From Streptomyces sp. ML-6 (GTDB taxonomy: Bacteria; Actinomycetota; Actinomycetes; Streptomycetales; Streptomycetaceae): DNA of 64,000 nt. Both the position numbers and the translations under genes were made by a program. Shown one piece after another: positions 33,014 to 42,997 of the stretch (within the stretch, counting starts at the first letter, position 1; every line of letters begins with the position of its first letter). Below the pieces are notes generated by a model. The model was given only the letters and a program-made list of their open reading frames with translations. It ran no database searches and had not been told where the DNA came from. The stretch spans positions 6,724,501 to 6,788,500 of the forward strand of contig NZ_JAOTIK010000001.1 in NCBI RefSeq assembly GCF_030116705.1, read 5' to 3'.

Positions 33014-34795
33014 TCAGCGCCGGGCATGTTCGCGGAAGCCGCGCCCCGTCTTGCGGCCGAGGCAGCCGGCGGCCACCAGGTGTTCGAGCAGCGGTGCCGG
33101 GGCCAGGCCCGGGTCGCGGAACTCTTTGTGCAGCACCTTCTCGATGGCCAGCGAGACATCGAGGCCGACCACGTCCAGCAGTTCGAACGGGCCCATCGGG
33201 TAGCCGCCGCCCAGCTTCATCGCGGCGTCGATGTCGTCGAGGCTCGCGTAGTGCTCCTCGACCATCTTGATCGCGTTGTTGAGGTACGGGAACAGCAGCG
33301 CGTTGACGATGAAACCGGCCCGGTCGCCGCAGTCCACCGGGTGCTTGCGGATCTTGCCGCAGACCTCGCGGACGGTGGCGTGGACGTCGTCGGCGGTGAG
33401 CACCGTACGGACCACCTCGACCAGCTTCATCGCGGGCGCCGGGTTGAAGAAGTGCATCCCGATCACGTCCTGCGGCCGCGAGGTGGCCCGGGCGATGGCC
33501 ACCACCGGCAGCGACGAGGTGGTGGTGGCCAGGACCGCCCCCGGCCGGCACACCTTGTCCATGGTCCCGAACAGCTGCTGCTTGACCGCCAGGTCCTCGG
33601 CGACGGCCTCCACCGCGAGGTCGACGTCGGCGAAGGCGTCCAGCGACCCGGCCGCGGTGATCCGGCCGAGCGCCTCGTCCCGCGCCCCCTCCGTCAGCCG
33701 CCCCTTGGCGACGGAACGCTCCAGCGACTTGGCGATCCGGGCCTTCGCCGCGTCCGCCTTCTCCTGGCCGCGCGCGGCCAGGACCACGTCGTAACCGGCC
33801 TTCGCGAACACCTCGGCGATCCCCGAGGCCATCGTCCCGGAGCCGGCGACCCCCACCGAACGCACCGCGCGCCCGGCCGCCGCGGCGGTGCCCTCCCGCG
33901 GGGTCAGCGCGTCCGGCACCACGCTCTGGCCGCCGGGCGACTCGTACGTGTAGAAGCCGCGCCCCGCCTTGCGGCCGGTCAGCCCCGCGTCGCTCAGCTG
34001 CCTGAGCACCGGCGCCGGGGCGTGCAAGCGGTCGCGCGACTCGGCGTACATCGCCTCCAGGACGGTGCGGGCGGTGTCGATCCCGATCAGGTCGAGCAGG
34101 GCGAGCGGGCCCATCGGCAGGCCGCAGCCGAGCCGCATCGCCGCGTCGATGTCCTCGCGGGAGGCGTAGTTGGCCTCGTACATCGCGGCGGCCTGGTTGA
34201 GGTAGCCGAACAGCAGCCCGTCGGCGACGAAGCCCGGCCGGTCGCCGACCGCCACCGGCTCCTTGCCCAGGCTGCGGGCGAGCGCGGTGACCGCCTCGAC
34301 GGCCGGCGGCGCCGTCAGCACCGAGGAGACCACCTCGACCAGCTTCATCGCGGGCGCCGGGTTGAAGAAGTGCAGGCCGAGCACGCGCTCGGGGCGCAGC
34401 GACTCGGCGGCCAGCCGGGTCACCGACAGGGCGTTGGTGCCGGTCGCCAGGATCGTGGTGGGGGAGACGATCCCGTCGAGCTCCCGGAAGACCTGCTGCT
34501 TGATCTCGTACGACTCGGGCACGACCTCGATGACCAGCTCCGCCTCCGCGGCGGCCCGCAGGTCGTCGAAGGTGCGGAACCGGGCGAGCACGTCGCCCCG
34601 TTCCTCCTCGGTGATCCGGCCGCGCCCCACGGCGCGGGCGGTCGAGGACTCCAGGGCGGCGACGGCGCGGACGGCGGCCTCGTCGCTGATGTCGATGCCG
34701 ATGACCTCGTGGCCGGCGCGGGCCAGGACCTCGGCGATGCCGGTGCCCATGGTGCCGAGACCGACGACGGCAATGGTGCTGAGCGGGGTGTCCAT
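33014..34795 (-). CDS. 3-Hydroxyacyl-CoA (hydroxybutyryl-CoA) dehydrogenase, internally duplicated
   Basis: 593 residues made of two tandem dehydrogenase units, about 1-295 and 305-593. Each starts with a Rossmann motif (VVGLGTMGTGIAEVLARAG and VAGSGTMASGIAEVFAKAG) and each contains HFFNPAPAMKLVEVV with the catalytic His and Glu. The second unit keeps the catalytic Ser (TTTSSLP) and Asn (GFIVNALLF). In the first unit these are changed (GTNALS and GFVADGLLF), so it may be inactive or structural. The likely reaction is reduction of acetoacetyl-CoA to 3-hydroxybutyryl-CoA, feeding the ethylmalonyl-CoA pathway. ATG at 34795 with GGAG upstream. Confidence 0.9.
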   Translation of the reverse strand: MDTPLSTIAVVGLGTMGTGIAEVLARAGHEVIGIDISDEAAVRAVAALESSTARAVGRGRITEEERGDVLARFRTFDDLRAAAEAELVIEVVPESYEIKQQVFRELDGIVSPTTILATGTNALSVTRLAAESLRPERVLGLHFFNPAPAMKLVEVVSSVLTAPPAVEAVTALARSLGKEPVAVGDRPGFVADGLLFGYLNQAAAMYEANYASREDIDAAMRLGCGLPMGPLALLDLIGIDTARTVLEAMYAESRDRLHAPAPVLRQLSDAGLTGRKAGRGFYTYESPGGQSVVPDALTPREGTAAAAGRAVRSVGVAGSGTMASGIAEVFAKAGYDVVLAARGQEKADAAKARIAKSLERSVAKGRLTEGARDEALGRITAAGSLDAFADVDLAVEAVAEDLAVKQQLFGTMDKVCRPGAVLATTTSSLPVVAIARATSRPQDVIGMHFFNPAPAMKLVEVVRTVLTADDVHATVREVCGKIRKHPVDCGDRAGFIVNALLFPYLNNAIKMVEEHYASLDDIDAAMKLGGGYPMGPFELLDVVGLDVSLAIEKVLHKEFRDPGLAPAPLLEHLVAAGCLGRKTGRGFREHARR

Positions 34796-35155
34796 CACGG
34801 GACTCCAGAGAATGAGTGACGACTGAGAGGAGGGCACGGCACGCGCGGCGGAGGAGAACGGGCGCGGCACGTGCGGAGACTGCGTGTCGTGGTGCTCGGG
34901 CCGGGGCGCCGTGGGCGTACCCGGACCCGGAAGGGGCGACGGACTCTGTCCCGGAGTCACGTCTCGCAAAGCTGCCGAACCGACAAGCACTCCGGGTGGC
35001 TGCGTCACCAGGCCACCGGAGCAGGCGGGGAGTGTGTCCCGCTCACATGAGATTAACTCCCGGGTAACGAGCGCGCCAGCCCCCTCCTGCTGTGGGCCAC
35101 GTCATATCCGTCCCGGATCTCGATACGCACGGTCCCCGCCGATACGCTGAGAGTC
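34796..35155. other. Divergent intergenic region upstream of the hydroxyacyl-CoA dehydrogenase
   Basis: 360 bp without a supportable gene. It must hold promoters for the dehydrogenase (minus) and the HEAT-repeat gene (plus). I found only one weak match to the regulon operator (GAGACTGCGTGTC near 34877-34889) and no second copy at 22 bp, so I do not call a regulon promoter here. Confidence 0.5.
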
Positions 35156-35737
35156 ATGGACGAGGAGTTCCGGTCACTGGCGGACCGGCTTGCGGACGAG
35201 GCGGGCGCGGCGGGGGAGTCGGCGGCCTGCCGCGCCCTCCTCGCCACCGACGACGAGGAAGAACTGGCCCGCGTCCTGGTGGAGCGCGAACGCCCGCTCT
35301 GGGCCCGCGAGATCGCCGCGTTCCGGCTCGGCTGCGGCGGCGACCGGCGGGCCTTCGAGGCGCTGGTCCTGCTGCTCAACCACCGCGATCCCGAACGCTG
35401 CGTGTCCGCCGCCCACGCCCTGGTGCTCCTCGGCGACCCCCGCACCCCCCGGGCTGCCGCCGCCCTCGCGACCAACACCCTGCGCACCGCGTACGCCCTG
35501 CACCCGGTGCGGCTGCTCACCGCCCTGCGGGCCCCGGAGTCGGTGCCCGCCCTGATGAGCACCCTGGAACGGCTGCTGCACCCCGGCGAGCCGCACTGGC
35601 GGGTCGCGCTCGCCTGCGTGGAGGGGCTCGGACGGCTGGGGGACGAGCGGGCCCGCCCGCTCCTGGGGGCGGCGCTCACGCACCCGAGGCTGGGCGCCGC
35701 CGCCAGGGACGCGCTCGCCCTGCTGGACGCGTCCTGA
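35156..35737 (+). CDS. HEAT-repeat protein
   Basis: 193-residue all-helical protein with repeated HEAT motifs (LWAREIAAFRLGCGGDRRAFEALVLLL, RCVSAAHALVLLGDPRTPRAAAAL, WRVALACVEGLGRLGDERARPLL). Probably a protein-binding scaffold; partner unknown. ATG start at 35156. Convergent with the GNAT gene 15 bp downstream. Confidence 0.8.
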   Translation: MDEEFRSLADRLADEAGAAGESAACRALLATDDEEELARVLVERERPLWAREIAAFRLGCGGDRRAFEALVLLLNHRDPERCVSAAHALVLLGDPRTPRAAAALATNTLRTAYALHPVRLLTALRAPESVPALMSTLERLLHPGEPHWRVALACVEGLGRLGDERARPLLGAALTHPRLGAAARDALALLDAS

Positions 35738-35752
35738 GGGAACCGGCCGGCC

Positions 35753-36322
35753 TCAGGGCGCGACGGGCCTGCCGAGAGCGCGTACGTAGCGCACCTCGGG
35801 CACGAGCACGCCGTCCGCCTCGAAGGACTCCTCGGCGCCGTCGGGCCGGAAGCCCGCGCGCTCGTAGAAGCGGCGGGCCGGAGCGTTCTCCCGCAGCACC
35901 CACAGGACCAGGTCGGGGAAGCCGTCGGCGGCGGCGCGGGCGAGCACCTCCGCCATCAGCGCCCGCCCCGCCCCGGTACCGATCAGCCCGGGCGTCACGT
36001 AGAGCGCGTACAGCTCACCCCGTGCGAGCGGCCTGCCGTTCTCGCGGTACGGGCCGTAACAGGCCCAGCCGATCACCCCCGGGCCCGGCCGTTCGGCCAC
36101 CACGTGCACGGTCGTGAGACCCCGGGCGAAGGCCGCGCGGCGGCGCTCCACGTCCTCGGCGACGGCGAGGTTCATGCCGTCCAGGTACGACTGCGGCACC
36201 AGCCCCGCGTACGCGGCCCGCCAGCCGCGCACCCGGAGGTGCGAGACCGCCTCGCAGTCGTCGACGGTCATGTCCCGCACGCGGGTCGCGGGCTCCCGGG
36301 CGGGCGTGGCCGGTGTCGTCAT
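35753..36322 (-). CDS. GNAT-family N-acetyltransferase
   Basis: 189 residues with a full GNAT domain: VRDMTVDDCEAVSHLRVRGW, GELYALYVTPGLIGTGAGRA (acetyl-CoA loop) and LWVLRENAPARRFYERAGF. The length and last motif resemble small-molecule or RimI-like acetyltransferases. Substrate unknown. ATG at 36322 with AGGA upstream; ATG at 36331 is possible. Confidence 0.87.
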   Translation of the reverse strand: MTTPATPAREPATRVRDMTVDDCEAVSHLRVRGWRAAYAGLVPQSYLDGMNLAVAEDVERRRAAFARGLTTVHVVAERPGPGVIGWACYGPYRENGRPLARGELYALYVTPGLIGTGAGRALMAEVLARAAADGFPDLVLWVLRENAPARRFYERAGFRPDGAEESFEADGVLVPEVRYVRALGRPVAP

Positions 36323-36382
36323 ACGGGCCATCCTGGCGCAGCCGCCGGGACGGCCCGTACCCGGGCCCGGGGCGCGGACCGG

Positions 36383-37987
36383 TCAGGCCCGGGGGCCGAG
36401 CAGTCCGTGCAGGGTGGCGCCCCTGCTGCCGGAACCCGTCCGCCGCGCCGACTTCACCGCCGCCTCGCCGGTCAGCGGGCGCGGCTCGGGGGACGCGGCG
36501 CAGACCGCGTCCGCGTCGGCCCGGCTGCCCCTGCCGCGCGGCACGGTGCCCTCGGCGAGATAGGCCACGAGGTACTCGTCGAGGCAGTCGTTGCCGCTCA
36601 GCGTGATGCCGTGGTTCCCGCCGCCCTGCTCGACGACCAGGCCGGAACCGTGCAGCCTGCGGTGCAGGGTGACCCCGCCCTCGTACGGCGTCGCCGCGTC
36701 CTCGGTCGCCTGGAGGAGCAGCACCGGCGGCAGGGCGCGGTTGGAGACCCGCACCGGGTCGAGCGGCTCCACCGGCCAGTCGGCGCAGGGGGCGTTGTAC
36801 CAGGTGTTGTTCCAGGTGAAGAAGGGGGCCTTGGCGTGCACCCGTCGGCTGTCGTTGCGCCAGGTGTTCCACGGCCGGGGCCACCGGGCGTCGCGGCACT
36901 GCACGGCCGAGTAGACCGAGTACCCGTTGTCGCCCTCCGCGTCGAGCGCGCCGAACCGCTCGTACGCCTTCATGAGCGCGTCCTGGTCGTGGTCGTGCAC
37001 GTACCGGGCGAACACGTCGGCCAGCCGGGGCCAGTACCCGTTGTAGTAGCCGCCCGGCAGGAAGGTGTCCTCCAGCTCGCTCGCGCCGACCTTCCCGCCG
37101 GCGGGCCGCGCCCGGACGGCGTCGCGCATGGCGTACCAGGCGCGCTCGACCGCCGCCGGGTCCGTGCCCAGCCGGTACGTGGCGTCGTGCTCGGCGACCC
37201 AGGCGGCGAACGCCTTGTGGCGGGCGTCGAAGGCGTGGTTCTGGCCGATGTTGTCGTCGTACCAGACACCGTCCGGGTCGACGATCGAGTCGAGCGCCAT
37301 GCGCCGCACCCGCTCCGGGTACAGCTTGCCGTACACCGCGCCGAGGTAGGTGCCGTACGAGTAGCCGAAGTAGTTGAGCTGCCGGGAGCCGAGGGCCCGC
37401 CGGATCACGTCGAGGTCCTTGGCCGTGCTGACGGTGTCCATGTACGGCAGCAGATCGGGGTACTTGCGCCCGCACGCCTCGGCGAAGGCACGGGCCCGGT
37501 TCCGGTTGGCCCGCTCGATCCCGGGCGCGTCCGGCGTCGAGACCGGCCGCACCGGATCGAAGTACTTCGGCACGCAGTCCAGTGCCGGCCTGCTCCTGCC
37601 GACGCCGCGCGGGTCGAAGCCGATCACGTCGTACTGCGCGGCGAGCGGCTCCGGCAGCGAGGACGCCACGAAACCGGCCATCGCCAGGCCGCTGCCCCCG
37701 GGGCCGCCCGGATTGACGAGCAGCGGACCCTGGAAGGTCTTCGCGGTGTGCGGGATCCGGGACAGGGCGAGGGTGATCCGCCGGCCCGACGGGTCGTCAT
37801 GGTCGAGCGGCGTGCTGACCGATGAGCACTGCAGCCGCGGATACGACTCGGTGCCGCAGTCGGTCCACGTGAGCCCGGCGGCGCCGGGCCGCGCGGCGGT
37901 GCCGGCGGTCGCCGCGGCCGGGACCGCGGTCACCAGACCGGCGACGGTCGCACCGACGGCGAGCAGAATTCCTGGACGTTTCGTCAT
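36383..37987 (-). CDS. Secreted TAP-like alpha/beta hydrolase (tripeptidyl aminopeptidase family)
   Basis: 534 residues. A signal peptide (MTKRPGILLAVGATVAGLVTA, cleavage after ATA near residue 28) precedes an alpha/beta hydrolase of the Streptomyces tripeptidyl aminopeptidase/SlpD-SlpE group. Oxyanion region: LLVNPGGPGGSG; nucleophile: YFGYSYGTYLGAVYG; acid: LLQATEDAATPYEGG; histidine: GGGNHGITLSGN. It probably trims peptides outside the cell. The start ATG at 37987 follows GGGAGG closely. It is divergent from the SRPBCC gene at 38236, with 248 bp between. Confidence 0.9.
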   Translation of the reverse strand: MTKRPGILLAVGATVAGLVTAVPAAATAGTAARPGAAGLTWTDCGTESYPRLQCSSVSTPLDHDDPSGRRITLALSRIPHTAKTFQGPLLVNPGGPGGSGLAMAGFVASSLPEPLAAQYDVIGFDPRGVGRSRPALDCVPKYFDPVRPVSTPDAPGIERANRNRARAFAEACGRKYPDLLPYMDTVSTAKDLDVIRRALGSRQLNYFGYSYGTYLGAVYGKLYPERVRRMALDSIVDPDGVWYDDNIGQNHAFDARHKAFAAWVAEHDATYRLGTDPAAVERAWYAMRDAVRARPAGGKVGASELEDTFLPGGYYNGYWPRLADVFARYVHDHDQDALMKAYERFGALDAEGDNGYSVYSAVQCRDARWPRPWNTWRNDSRRVHAKAPFFTWNNTWYNAPCADWPVEPLDPVRVSNRALPPVLLLQATEDAATPYEGGVTLHRRLHGSGLVVEQGGGNHGITLSGNDCLDEYLVAYLAEGTVPRGRGSRADADAVCAASPEPRPLTGEAAVKSARRTGSGSRGATLHGLLGPRA

Positions 37988-38235
37988 ATGGCCTCCCATC
38001 ACGGGGAAAACGCGACTGCGCGGGGCGCAGCCCCCGCCGCATGCTCCCCGCATTCGTGCCCGGAAGGACCGTTCGGGCCGAGAGTTGACCCGTTTGCCCG
38101 CTCGGGCCCCACGGAGCCGGGCAGCGGCACCCCACCGGGCCGGCAGCCCCTTCGCCCCGGGCCGGATTTTGAGCCGCGTGCCGGAGATGGTTGGCTCGTC
38201 ACACCCCCGGACAACCGAGTGTTGGAGGAACAGGC

Positions 38236-38682
38236 ATGGCGCAGGTCGAGGCCACCACGGAACGAGTCATCGCGGCGGACGCGGAGACGGTGTTCGACGC
38301 CCTGGCCGACTACGAGCAGGTCCGGGGCAAGGTGCTGCCCGGACAGTTCAGCGAGTACGAGGTGCGCGAGGGCGGCGACGGCGAGGGCACCCTCGTCCAC
38401 TGGAAGCTCCAGGCCACCAGCAAGCGGGTGCGCGACTGCCTGCTGGAGGTCACCGAGCCCACGGACGGCCGGCTCGTCGAGAAGGACCGCAACTCCTCGA
38501 TGGTCACCACCTGGACCGTCACCCCGGCCGGCGAGGGGAAGTCGAAGACGGTCGTCTCGACCGTGTGGAACGGCGCCGGCGGCATCGGCGGATTCTTCGA
38601 GAGGACCTTCGCCCCCAAGGGACTCGCGCGGATCTACGACGAACTGCTCCAGAATCTCGCCGCCGAGGTGGAGAAGAAGTAG
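38236..38682 (+). CDS. SRPBCC-family protein
   Basis: 148-residue START-like protein (MAQVEATTERVIAADAETVF, LADYEQVRGKVLPGQFSEYE, WNGAGGIGGFFERTFAPKGL) of the polyketide cyclase/dehydrase superfamily. It covers the whole domain with nothing else attached. Ligand unknown. GGAGGAA lies 5 nt before the ATG. Confidence 0.85.
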   Translation: MAQVEATTERVIAADAETVFDALADYEQVRGKVLPGQFSEYEVREGGDGEGTLVHWKLQATSKRVRDCLLEVTEPTDGRLVEKDRNSSMVTTWTVTPAGEGKSKTVVSTVWNGAGGIGGFFERTFAPKGLARIYDELLQNLAAEVEKK

Positions 38683-38869
38683 CCCGGTACGGCGTTGACC
38701 GGCCTCACCGTATCGAGTGGTTTTCCCACCCCGCCGGTCGTACGCCGTAGCGGCTCCCACCGGGGGTTAAACCCCCCGAGTGCGCCGTCGCCGCCCCCCG
38801 TCGCGTTTGCCCTCGCTTCTCGCACGATGCGAGAAAAGGGCGGCGCAGACGCGACGAGGGGAGCGGCAC

Positions 38870-41374
38870 GTGGTGGGTGGGATCACTCTGCGGGGGGAGG
38901 AACCGGGCGGTACGGGGACCTCCGGCCCGGCGACCGCACCACCCTCCGCTCCTCCACCGCCGCGCACGGCGACGGAGGGGGACGGGACCGGGAAGGGGAG
39001 CGCCCCCGCCCCGCCCGCCGCACCGGAGCTCAGTCCCCGCCGCATCCGGCTCGTCTTCCTCGGGCTGATGCTCACGCTGCTGCTCGCGGCGCTCGACCAG
39101 ATGATCGTCGCCACGGCGCTGCCGAAGATCGTCGGTGAACTGCACGGCCTGGAGAAGATGTCCTGGGCCGTCACCGCGTACCTGCTCGCCTCCACCATCG
39201 GACTGCCCCTCTACGGCAAGCTCGGCGACCTCTTCGGCCGCAAGGGTGTCTTCCAGTTCGCGATCGTCGTCTTCGTCATCGGCTCCGCGCTGGCCGGCTG
39301 GTCGCGCACCATGGACGAGCTGATCGCCTTCCGCGCCGTCCAGGGCATCGGCGGCGGCGGTCTGATGATCGGCGTCCAGGCGATCATCGCGGACGTCGTC
39401 CCGCCCCGGGAACGCGGCCGGTTCATGGGCCTCATCGGCGCGGCGTTCGGTCTCGCCTCCGTGGCGGGCCCGCTGCTCGGCGGCTTCTTCACCGACCACG
39501 CCTCCTGGCGCTGGTGCTTCTACATCAACGTCCCGTTCGGGCTGGTCACCCTCGCCGTCATCACCGTCGTGCTGAGGCTTCCCCGGCCCGCCGTCCGGCC
39601 CCGCCTCGACGTCCTCGGCTCGCTGCTGCTCGCCGCCGCCTCCACCTGCCTGGTGCTGCTGACCAGTTGGGGCGGCACGGAGTACGCGTGGGGATCGGGC
39701 GTCATCCTGGGGCTCGGCGCCGGGGCCCTCGGAACGACCCTGCTCTTCCTGGTCGTCGAGCACCGGGCCGTCGAACCGGTCATCCCGCTGCGGCTGTTCC
39801 GCGACTCGATCTTCAACGTCACCGCGCTGGTCGGCGCGGTCGTCGGGGTCGCGCTGTTCGGTGCCGCCAGCTATCTGCCGACCTTCCTGCAGATGGTCGA
39901 CGGGGCCACGGCCACCGAGTCCGGACTGCTGATGCTCCCGATGATGGGCGGGATGGTCGTCGCGTCCGTGGTCTCCGGCCAGATGATCTCGCGCACCGGC
40001 CGCTACCGCGCCCACCCGATCGTCGGCGGCGCGGTCTCGACGGTCGGGATGTGGCTGCTGTCCCGGCTGGAGACCGACACCCCGCGCCTCGAGTACAGCA
40101 TCGCGCAGGCCGTGCTCGGCCTCGGGATCGGGCTGGTCATGCCGGTACTCGTGCTCGCCGTGCAGAACTCCGTCGCACCCGCCGACCTCGGCACCGCGAC
40201 CAGCGCCAACAACTACTTCCGGCAGATCGGCGGAAGCGTCGGCGCCGCCGTCTTCGGGACGCTCTTCGCGGGCCGGCTCGCGGACGCGCTCGCCGTGCGG
40301 CTGCCGGCCGGCGCCGACCTGCCCGACCCCGCGTCGATCACCCCGCAGCTGGTCCACTCGATGGAACCCGCGTTGCGGGACGGCTACATCCAGGCGTACG
40401 CCGACGCGATGCCACGGATCTTCCTCTACCTCGTGCCGGTGCTCGCACTCGGCCTCTTCCTCGCCTTCTTCCTCAAGGAGAAACCGCTGGTGTCCCACCA
40501 CAGCCCCGAAAGCGCCGTCGAGACCACCGCCGAGACCGACCCCCGGGCCGCCATCGGGTCCGTGACCGTGACCGTCCCGGCCGCCCGGGCCACCGCCGCG
40601 CCGCCCGTGTACCTGTCGGGCGTGCCGGTGTGCGGCAGCGTCCAGCACCCCGACGGCACGAAGGTCCCGCGCGCCGCCCTCACCCTCATCGACGTCCAGG
40701 GCCGGCAGGTCGGCCGGGGCGCGAGCGGCGACGACGGGCGGTACGCGCTGAGCGTGCCGGGCGCCGGTTCGTACGTCCTCATCGCCGCGGCCGGCGGACA
40801 CCAGCCGCAGGCCGTCAGCGTCACCGCGGGCGAACGGCCCGTGGAACTCGACGTGGTGCTCGGCGGGGCGGGGCGCCTCGCCGGGGCCGTCCTCACCGCC
40901 GACGGTATCCCGGTGCGCGACGCCGCCGTCACCCTCACCGACGTGCGCGGCGAGGTGGTCGCCTCCACCCGCAGCGGACGCGAGGGCGGCTACGTCATCA
41001 CGGAGCTGGTGGCCGGCGAGTACACCCTCGCCGCCAGCGCCCCCGCCTTCCGGCCCGCCGCGCTGCCGGTGAGCGTGCAGGCGGCCCGGGAGACCCGGCA
41101 GGACATCGAGCTCGCCGGCGGCGCGGTGCTCCGCGGCACCGTGCGGGCGAGCGGCGGCCGGCCCGTCGAGGACGCCCGGGTCACGCTCCTGGACGCGGCG
41201 GGCAACGTGGTCGACACCCTCACCACCGGACCCGACGGGGCGTTCCGGTTCGTGGACCTGTCCACCGGCGAGTACACCGTGATCGCCGCCGGATACCCGC
41301 CGGTGGCCACCGTCCTCCAGGTGGCGGGCGGCGGACGCACCGAACGGGACCTCCAGCTCGGGCACGAGGACTGA
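38870..41374 (+). CDS. DHA2 (14-helix) MFS exporter with three C-terminal carboxypeptidase-regulatory-like repeats
   Basis: 834 residues. After a Pro/Ala-rich 60-residue N-terminus comes a 14-helix drug:H+ antiporter ([74 protein letters not shown]) up to about residue 560. Three tandem beta-sandwich repeats of about 83 residues follow (583-664, 665-750, 751-834), each with the carboxypeptidase-regulatory/Cna-B pattern ending in a GEYTL or GSYVL strand. In DHA2 proteins the C-terminus faces the cytoplasm. Substrate unknown. The GTG at 38870 has AGGGGAG six bases upstream. Confidence 0.9.
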   Translation: MVGGITLRGEEPGGTGTSGPATAPPSAPPPPRTATEGDGTGKGSAPAPPAAPELSPRRIRLVFLGLMLTLLLAALDQMIVATALPKIVGELHGLEKMSWAVTAYLLASTIGLPLYGKLGDLFGRKGVFQFAIVVFVIGSALAGWSRTMDELIAFRAVQGIGGGGLMIGVQAIIADVVPPRERGRFMGLIGAAFGLASVAGPLLGGFFTDHASWRWCFYINVPFGLVTLAVITVVLRLPRPAVRPRLDVLGSLLLAAASTCLVLLTSWGGTEYAWGSGVILGLGAGALGTTLLFLVVEHRAVEPVIPLRLFRDSIFNVTALVGAVVGVALFGAASYLPTFLQMVDGATATESGLLMLPMMGGMVVASVVSGQMISRTGRYRAHPIVGGAVSTVGMWLLSRLETDTPRLEYSIAQAVLGLGIGLVMPVLVLAVQNSVAPADLGTATSANNYFRQIGGSVGAAVFGTLFAGRLADALAVRLPAGADLPDPASITPQLVHSMEPALRDGYIQAYADAMPRIFLYLVPVLALGLFLAFFLKEKPLVSHHSPESAVETTAETDPRAAIGSVTVTVPAARATAAPPVYLSGVPVCGSVQHPDGTKVPRAALTLIDVQGRQVGRGASGDDGRYALSVPGAGSYVLIAAAGGHQPQAVSVTAGERPVELDVVLGGAGRLAGAVLTADGIPVRDAAVTLTDVRGEVVASTRSGREGGYVITELVAGEYTLAASAPAFRPAALPVSVQAARETRQDIELAGGAVLRGTVRASGGRPVEDARVTLLDAAGNVVDTLTTGPDGAFRFVDLSTGEYTVIAAGYPPVATVLQVAGGGRTERDLQLGHED

Positions 41375-41387
41375 GGGCACACAACGA

Positions 41388-41427
41388 CCGCGGGGCCGGC
41401 CGGTGCGACCACCGGCCGGCCCCGCGG
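41388..41427. terminator. Bidirectional terminator
   Basis: Perfect 18-base arms (41388-41405, 41410-41427) with a CGAC loop between convergent genes ending at 41374 and 41485. Confidence 0.9.
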
Positions 41428-41484
41428 CGTCAGCCGCCCCGCAGGAGCCGCGCCGTAGGCCCCCGCGTGGGCGGCGCGGTGCCG

Positions 41485-42951
41485 TCAGCCGTCGTGCGGC
41501 CGCAGGGCCGCCACCGCCCGTTTCGCCCGGGTGGACAGCTCGCCGAGCTGCTTCGCCGACCCCTTGGCGATGGTGTCCAGCAGGAGCCGGGAGTGCGCCG
41601 CCGTCGTACGCGCGAGTTCCGTGTCGCCCGCCTCGACGGCCGCGAGCGTCAGCTCCAGGTGCTGCTCCGTGATCAGCCGGCCGAGCCCCCGGCGGTGCCA
41701 CCCCTCGACGGTCCCGTCGGGCGCGGCGCCGTCGAAGCCGACTGCCGCCCTCGCCCGCCCCAGTGCCCGGCCCGCCGCCGCGAGGTCGCCCCCGAGGCGC
41801 TCCAGACGGGCCAGGACGTACGCCTCCGAGGCCCGGTCCCACCCCGTGTCCTGGAGGGAGAGGAGGTTGACCTGGGCGCGGGCCGCCTGCGCGTGGTCGC
41901 CGATCCGCTCCAGCGCCCGGCTCAGTTTCCGGAGCCGGTCCGGGTCCGGGCCGGTGTCGTCCAGGAGGCGGATGAGCGCGACCCGGGCGTGCTCGACGCG
42001 GCCCTGGCGGTGGGCGAGTTCGATCCAGGTGAACTCGTCCTCCGGGGCCGCGCCGGGGCCGCCCCGGCCCGACTCCGCGGCGCGGGCCCACTCGACGGCC
42101 CCGGCGCCGTCGGTGACCTGCCCGTCCGTGGCCGACCGCAGCAGCGGAACGTCCTCGTCCCGCCCGTGCGCCGCCACCAGCGCCGCGGCCCGCCACCGCT
42201 CCTCGTGCCCCCCGGTCCGGGCGGAGTCCTCCTGCTCCAGCAGGGCCCGCAGCAGCGGCAGGTCCCCGTCGCGGTGGTCGTGGTGCGCCGCCCGCAGCAC
42301 CCCCGCCCGCAGCACCGGGTCGGCGGCCGTCTCCGCCAGGACGCCGGGATCGCCGTGGCGCATCCGCTCCAGCGCCTCCCGCCCCGGGGCGAGGACGACG
42401 TCGCGCAGGCACTGCCGGTAGGGCTTCTCCAGCCGGTAGGCGCAGAGCTCGTGGGAGTTGAGCAGGAGATGTTCCGGCTCGGTGCGCCGGGTGACCGACT
42501 CCGACAGCGCGAAGAGCTCGGACAGTGGCCGGTCCGGCAGCCCCAGACCGCCGATCAGCGCCGCACGCTGCTCGTCGAGTTCGGGGGCGAACTCCTCCCG
42601 GGCCTCCTCGTCCGCCCGGCGCACCGCGGCGAGCAGAGCCTCCTCGTCCATTCCGGCGGAGAGGTCCTCGCACCACCAGGGCAGCCGGACGAGGAACTGG
42701 AGCGCGTCGCCGACACTGTCGGCGAGCAGCGAGGCGTACCCCTCGGAGGACGCGTGGAGCACGGCCGTTCCCCCGCTCAGGAAGTACGTGCCACCGGTGT
42801 CGTCACCGGCGATCGGCTCCAGCGAGGCACCGGACGCCAGATGCACCTCCTCGACGTGGCGGGCCCGCTCCAGGTCGAAGTTGAAGGGGAATGCGGCCAG
42901 TTCGGCCAGGTCGGGGCGGCTGCGCAGCAGTTCCAGGACGGGGTCGGTCAT
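41485..42951 (-). CDS. Hypothetical repeat protein (488 aa), TPR/HEAT-like
   Basis: No named family recognised. Residues 1-120 are mixed, with a ligand-like strand region (GTYFLSGGTAVLHASSEGYASL) resembling SMI1/SUKH-type proteins. From about residue 150 it is helical with TPR/HEAT-like units (LRKLSRALERIGDHAQAARAQ, AYVLARLERLGGDLAAAGRAL, AAVEAGDTELARTTAAHSRL). Probably cytoplasmic and protein-binding. It is a single gene ending at the terminator 41388-41427. Confidence 0.7.
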   Translation of the reverse strand: MTDPVLELLRSRPDLAELAAFPFNFDLERARHVEEVHLASGASLEPIAGDDTGGTYFLSGGTAVLHASSEGYASLLADSVGDALQFLVRLPWWCEDLSAGMDEEALLAAVRRADEEAREEFAPELDEQRAALIGGLGLPDRPLSELFALSESVTRRTEPEHLLLNSHELCAYRLEKPYRQCLRDVVLAPGREALERMRHGDPGVLAETAADPVLRAGVLRAAHHDHRDGDLPLLRALLEQEDSARTGGHEERWRAAALVAAHGRDEDVPLLRSATDGQVTDGAGAVEWARAAESGRGGPGAAPEDEFTWIELAHRQGRVEHARVALIRLLDDTGPDPDRLRKLSRALERIGDHAQAARAQVNLLSLQDTGWDRASEAYVLARLERLGGDLAAAGRALGRARAAVGFDGAAPDGTVEGWHRRGLGRLITEQHLELTLAAVEAGDTELARTTAAHSRLLLDTIAKGSAKQLGELSTRAKRAVAALRPHDG

Positions 42952-42997
42952 GGGGCCGAACCCTAACGCGGCGCCGCCGGACGCCGTCCCCGTCCCG

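Noticed and set aside
34877..34889. GAGACTGCGTGTC upstream of the hydroxyacyl-CoA dehydrogenase as a regulon operator
   Set aside because: Ten of thirteen positions match but it stands alone and is not placed around promoter boxes as at the three accepted promoters.
38705..42676. A very long minus-strand open frame opposite the MFS gene
   Set aside because: No motif and low-complexity composition. The plus-strand DHA2 transporter accounts for the coding signal; open antisense frames are normal at this GC content.
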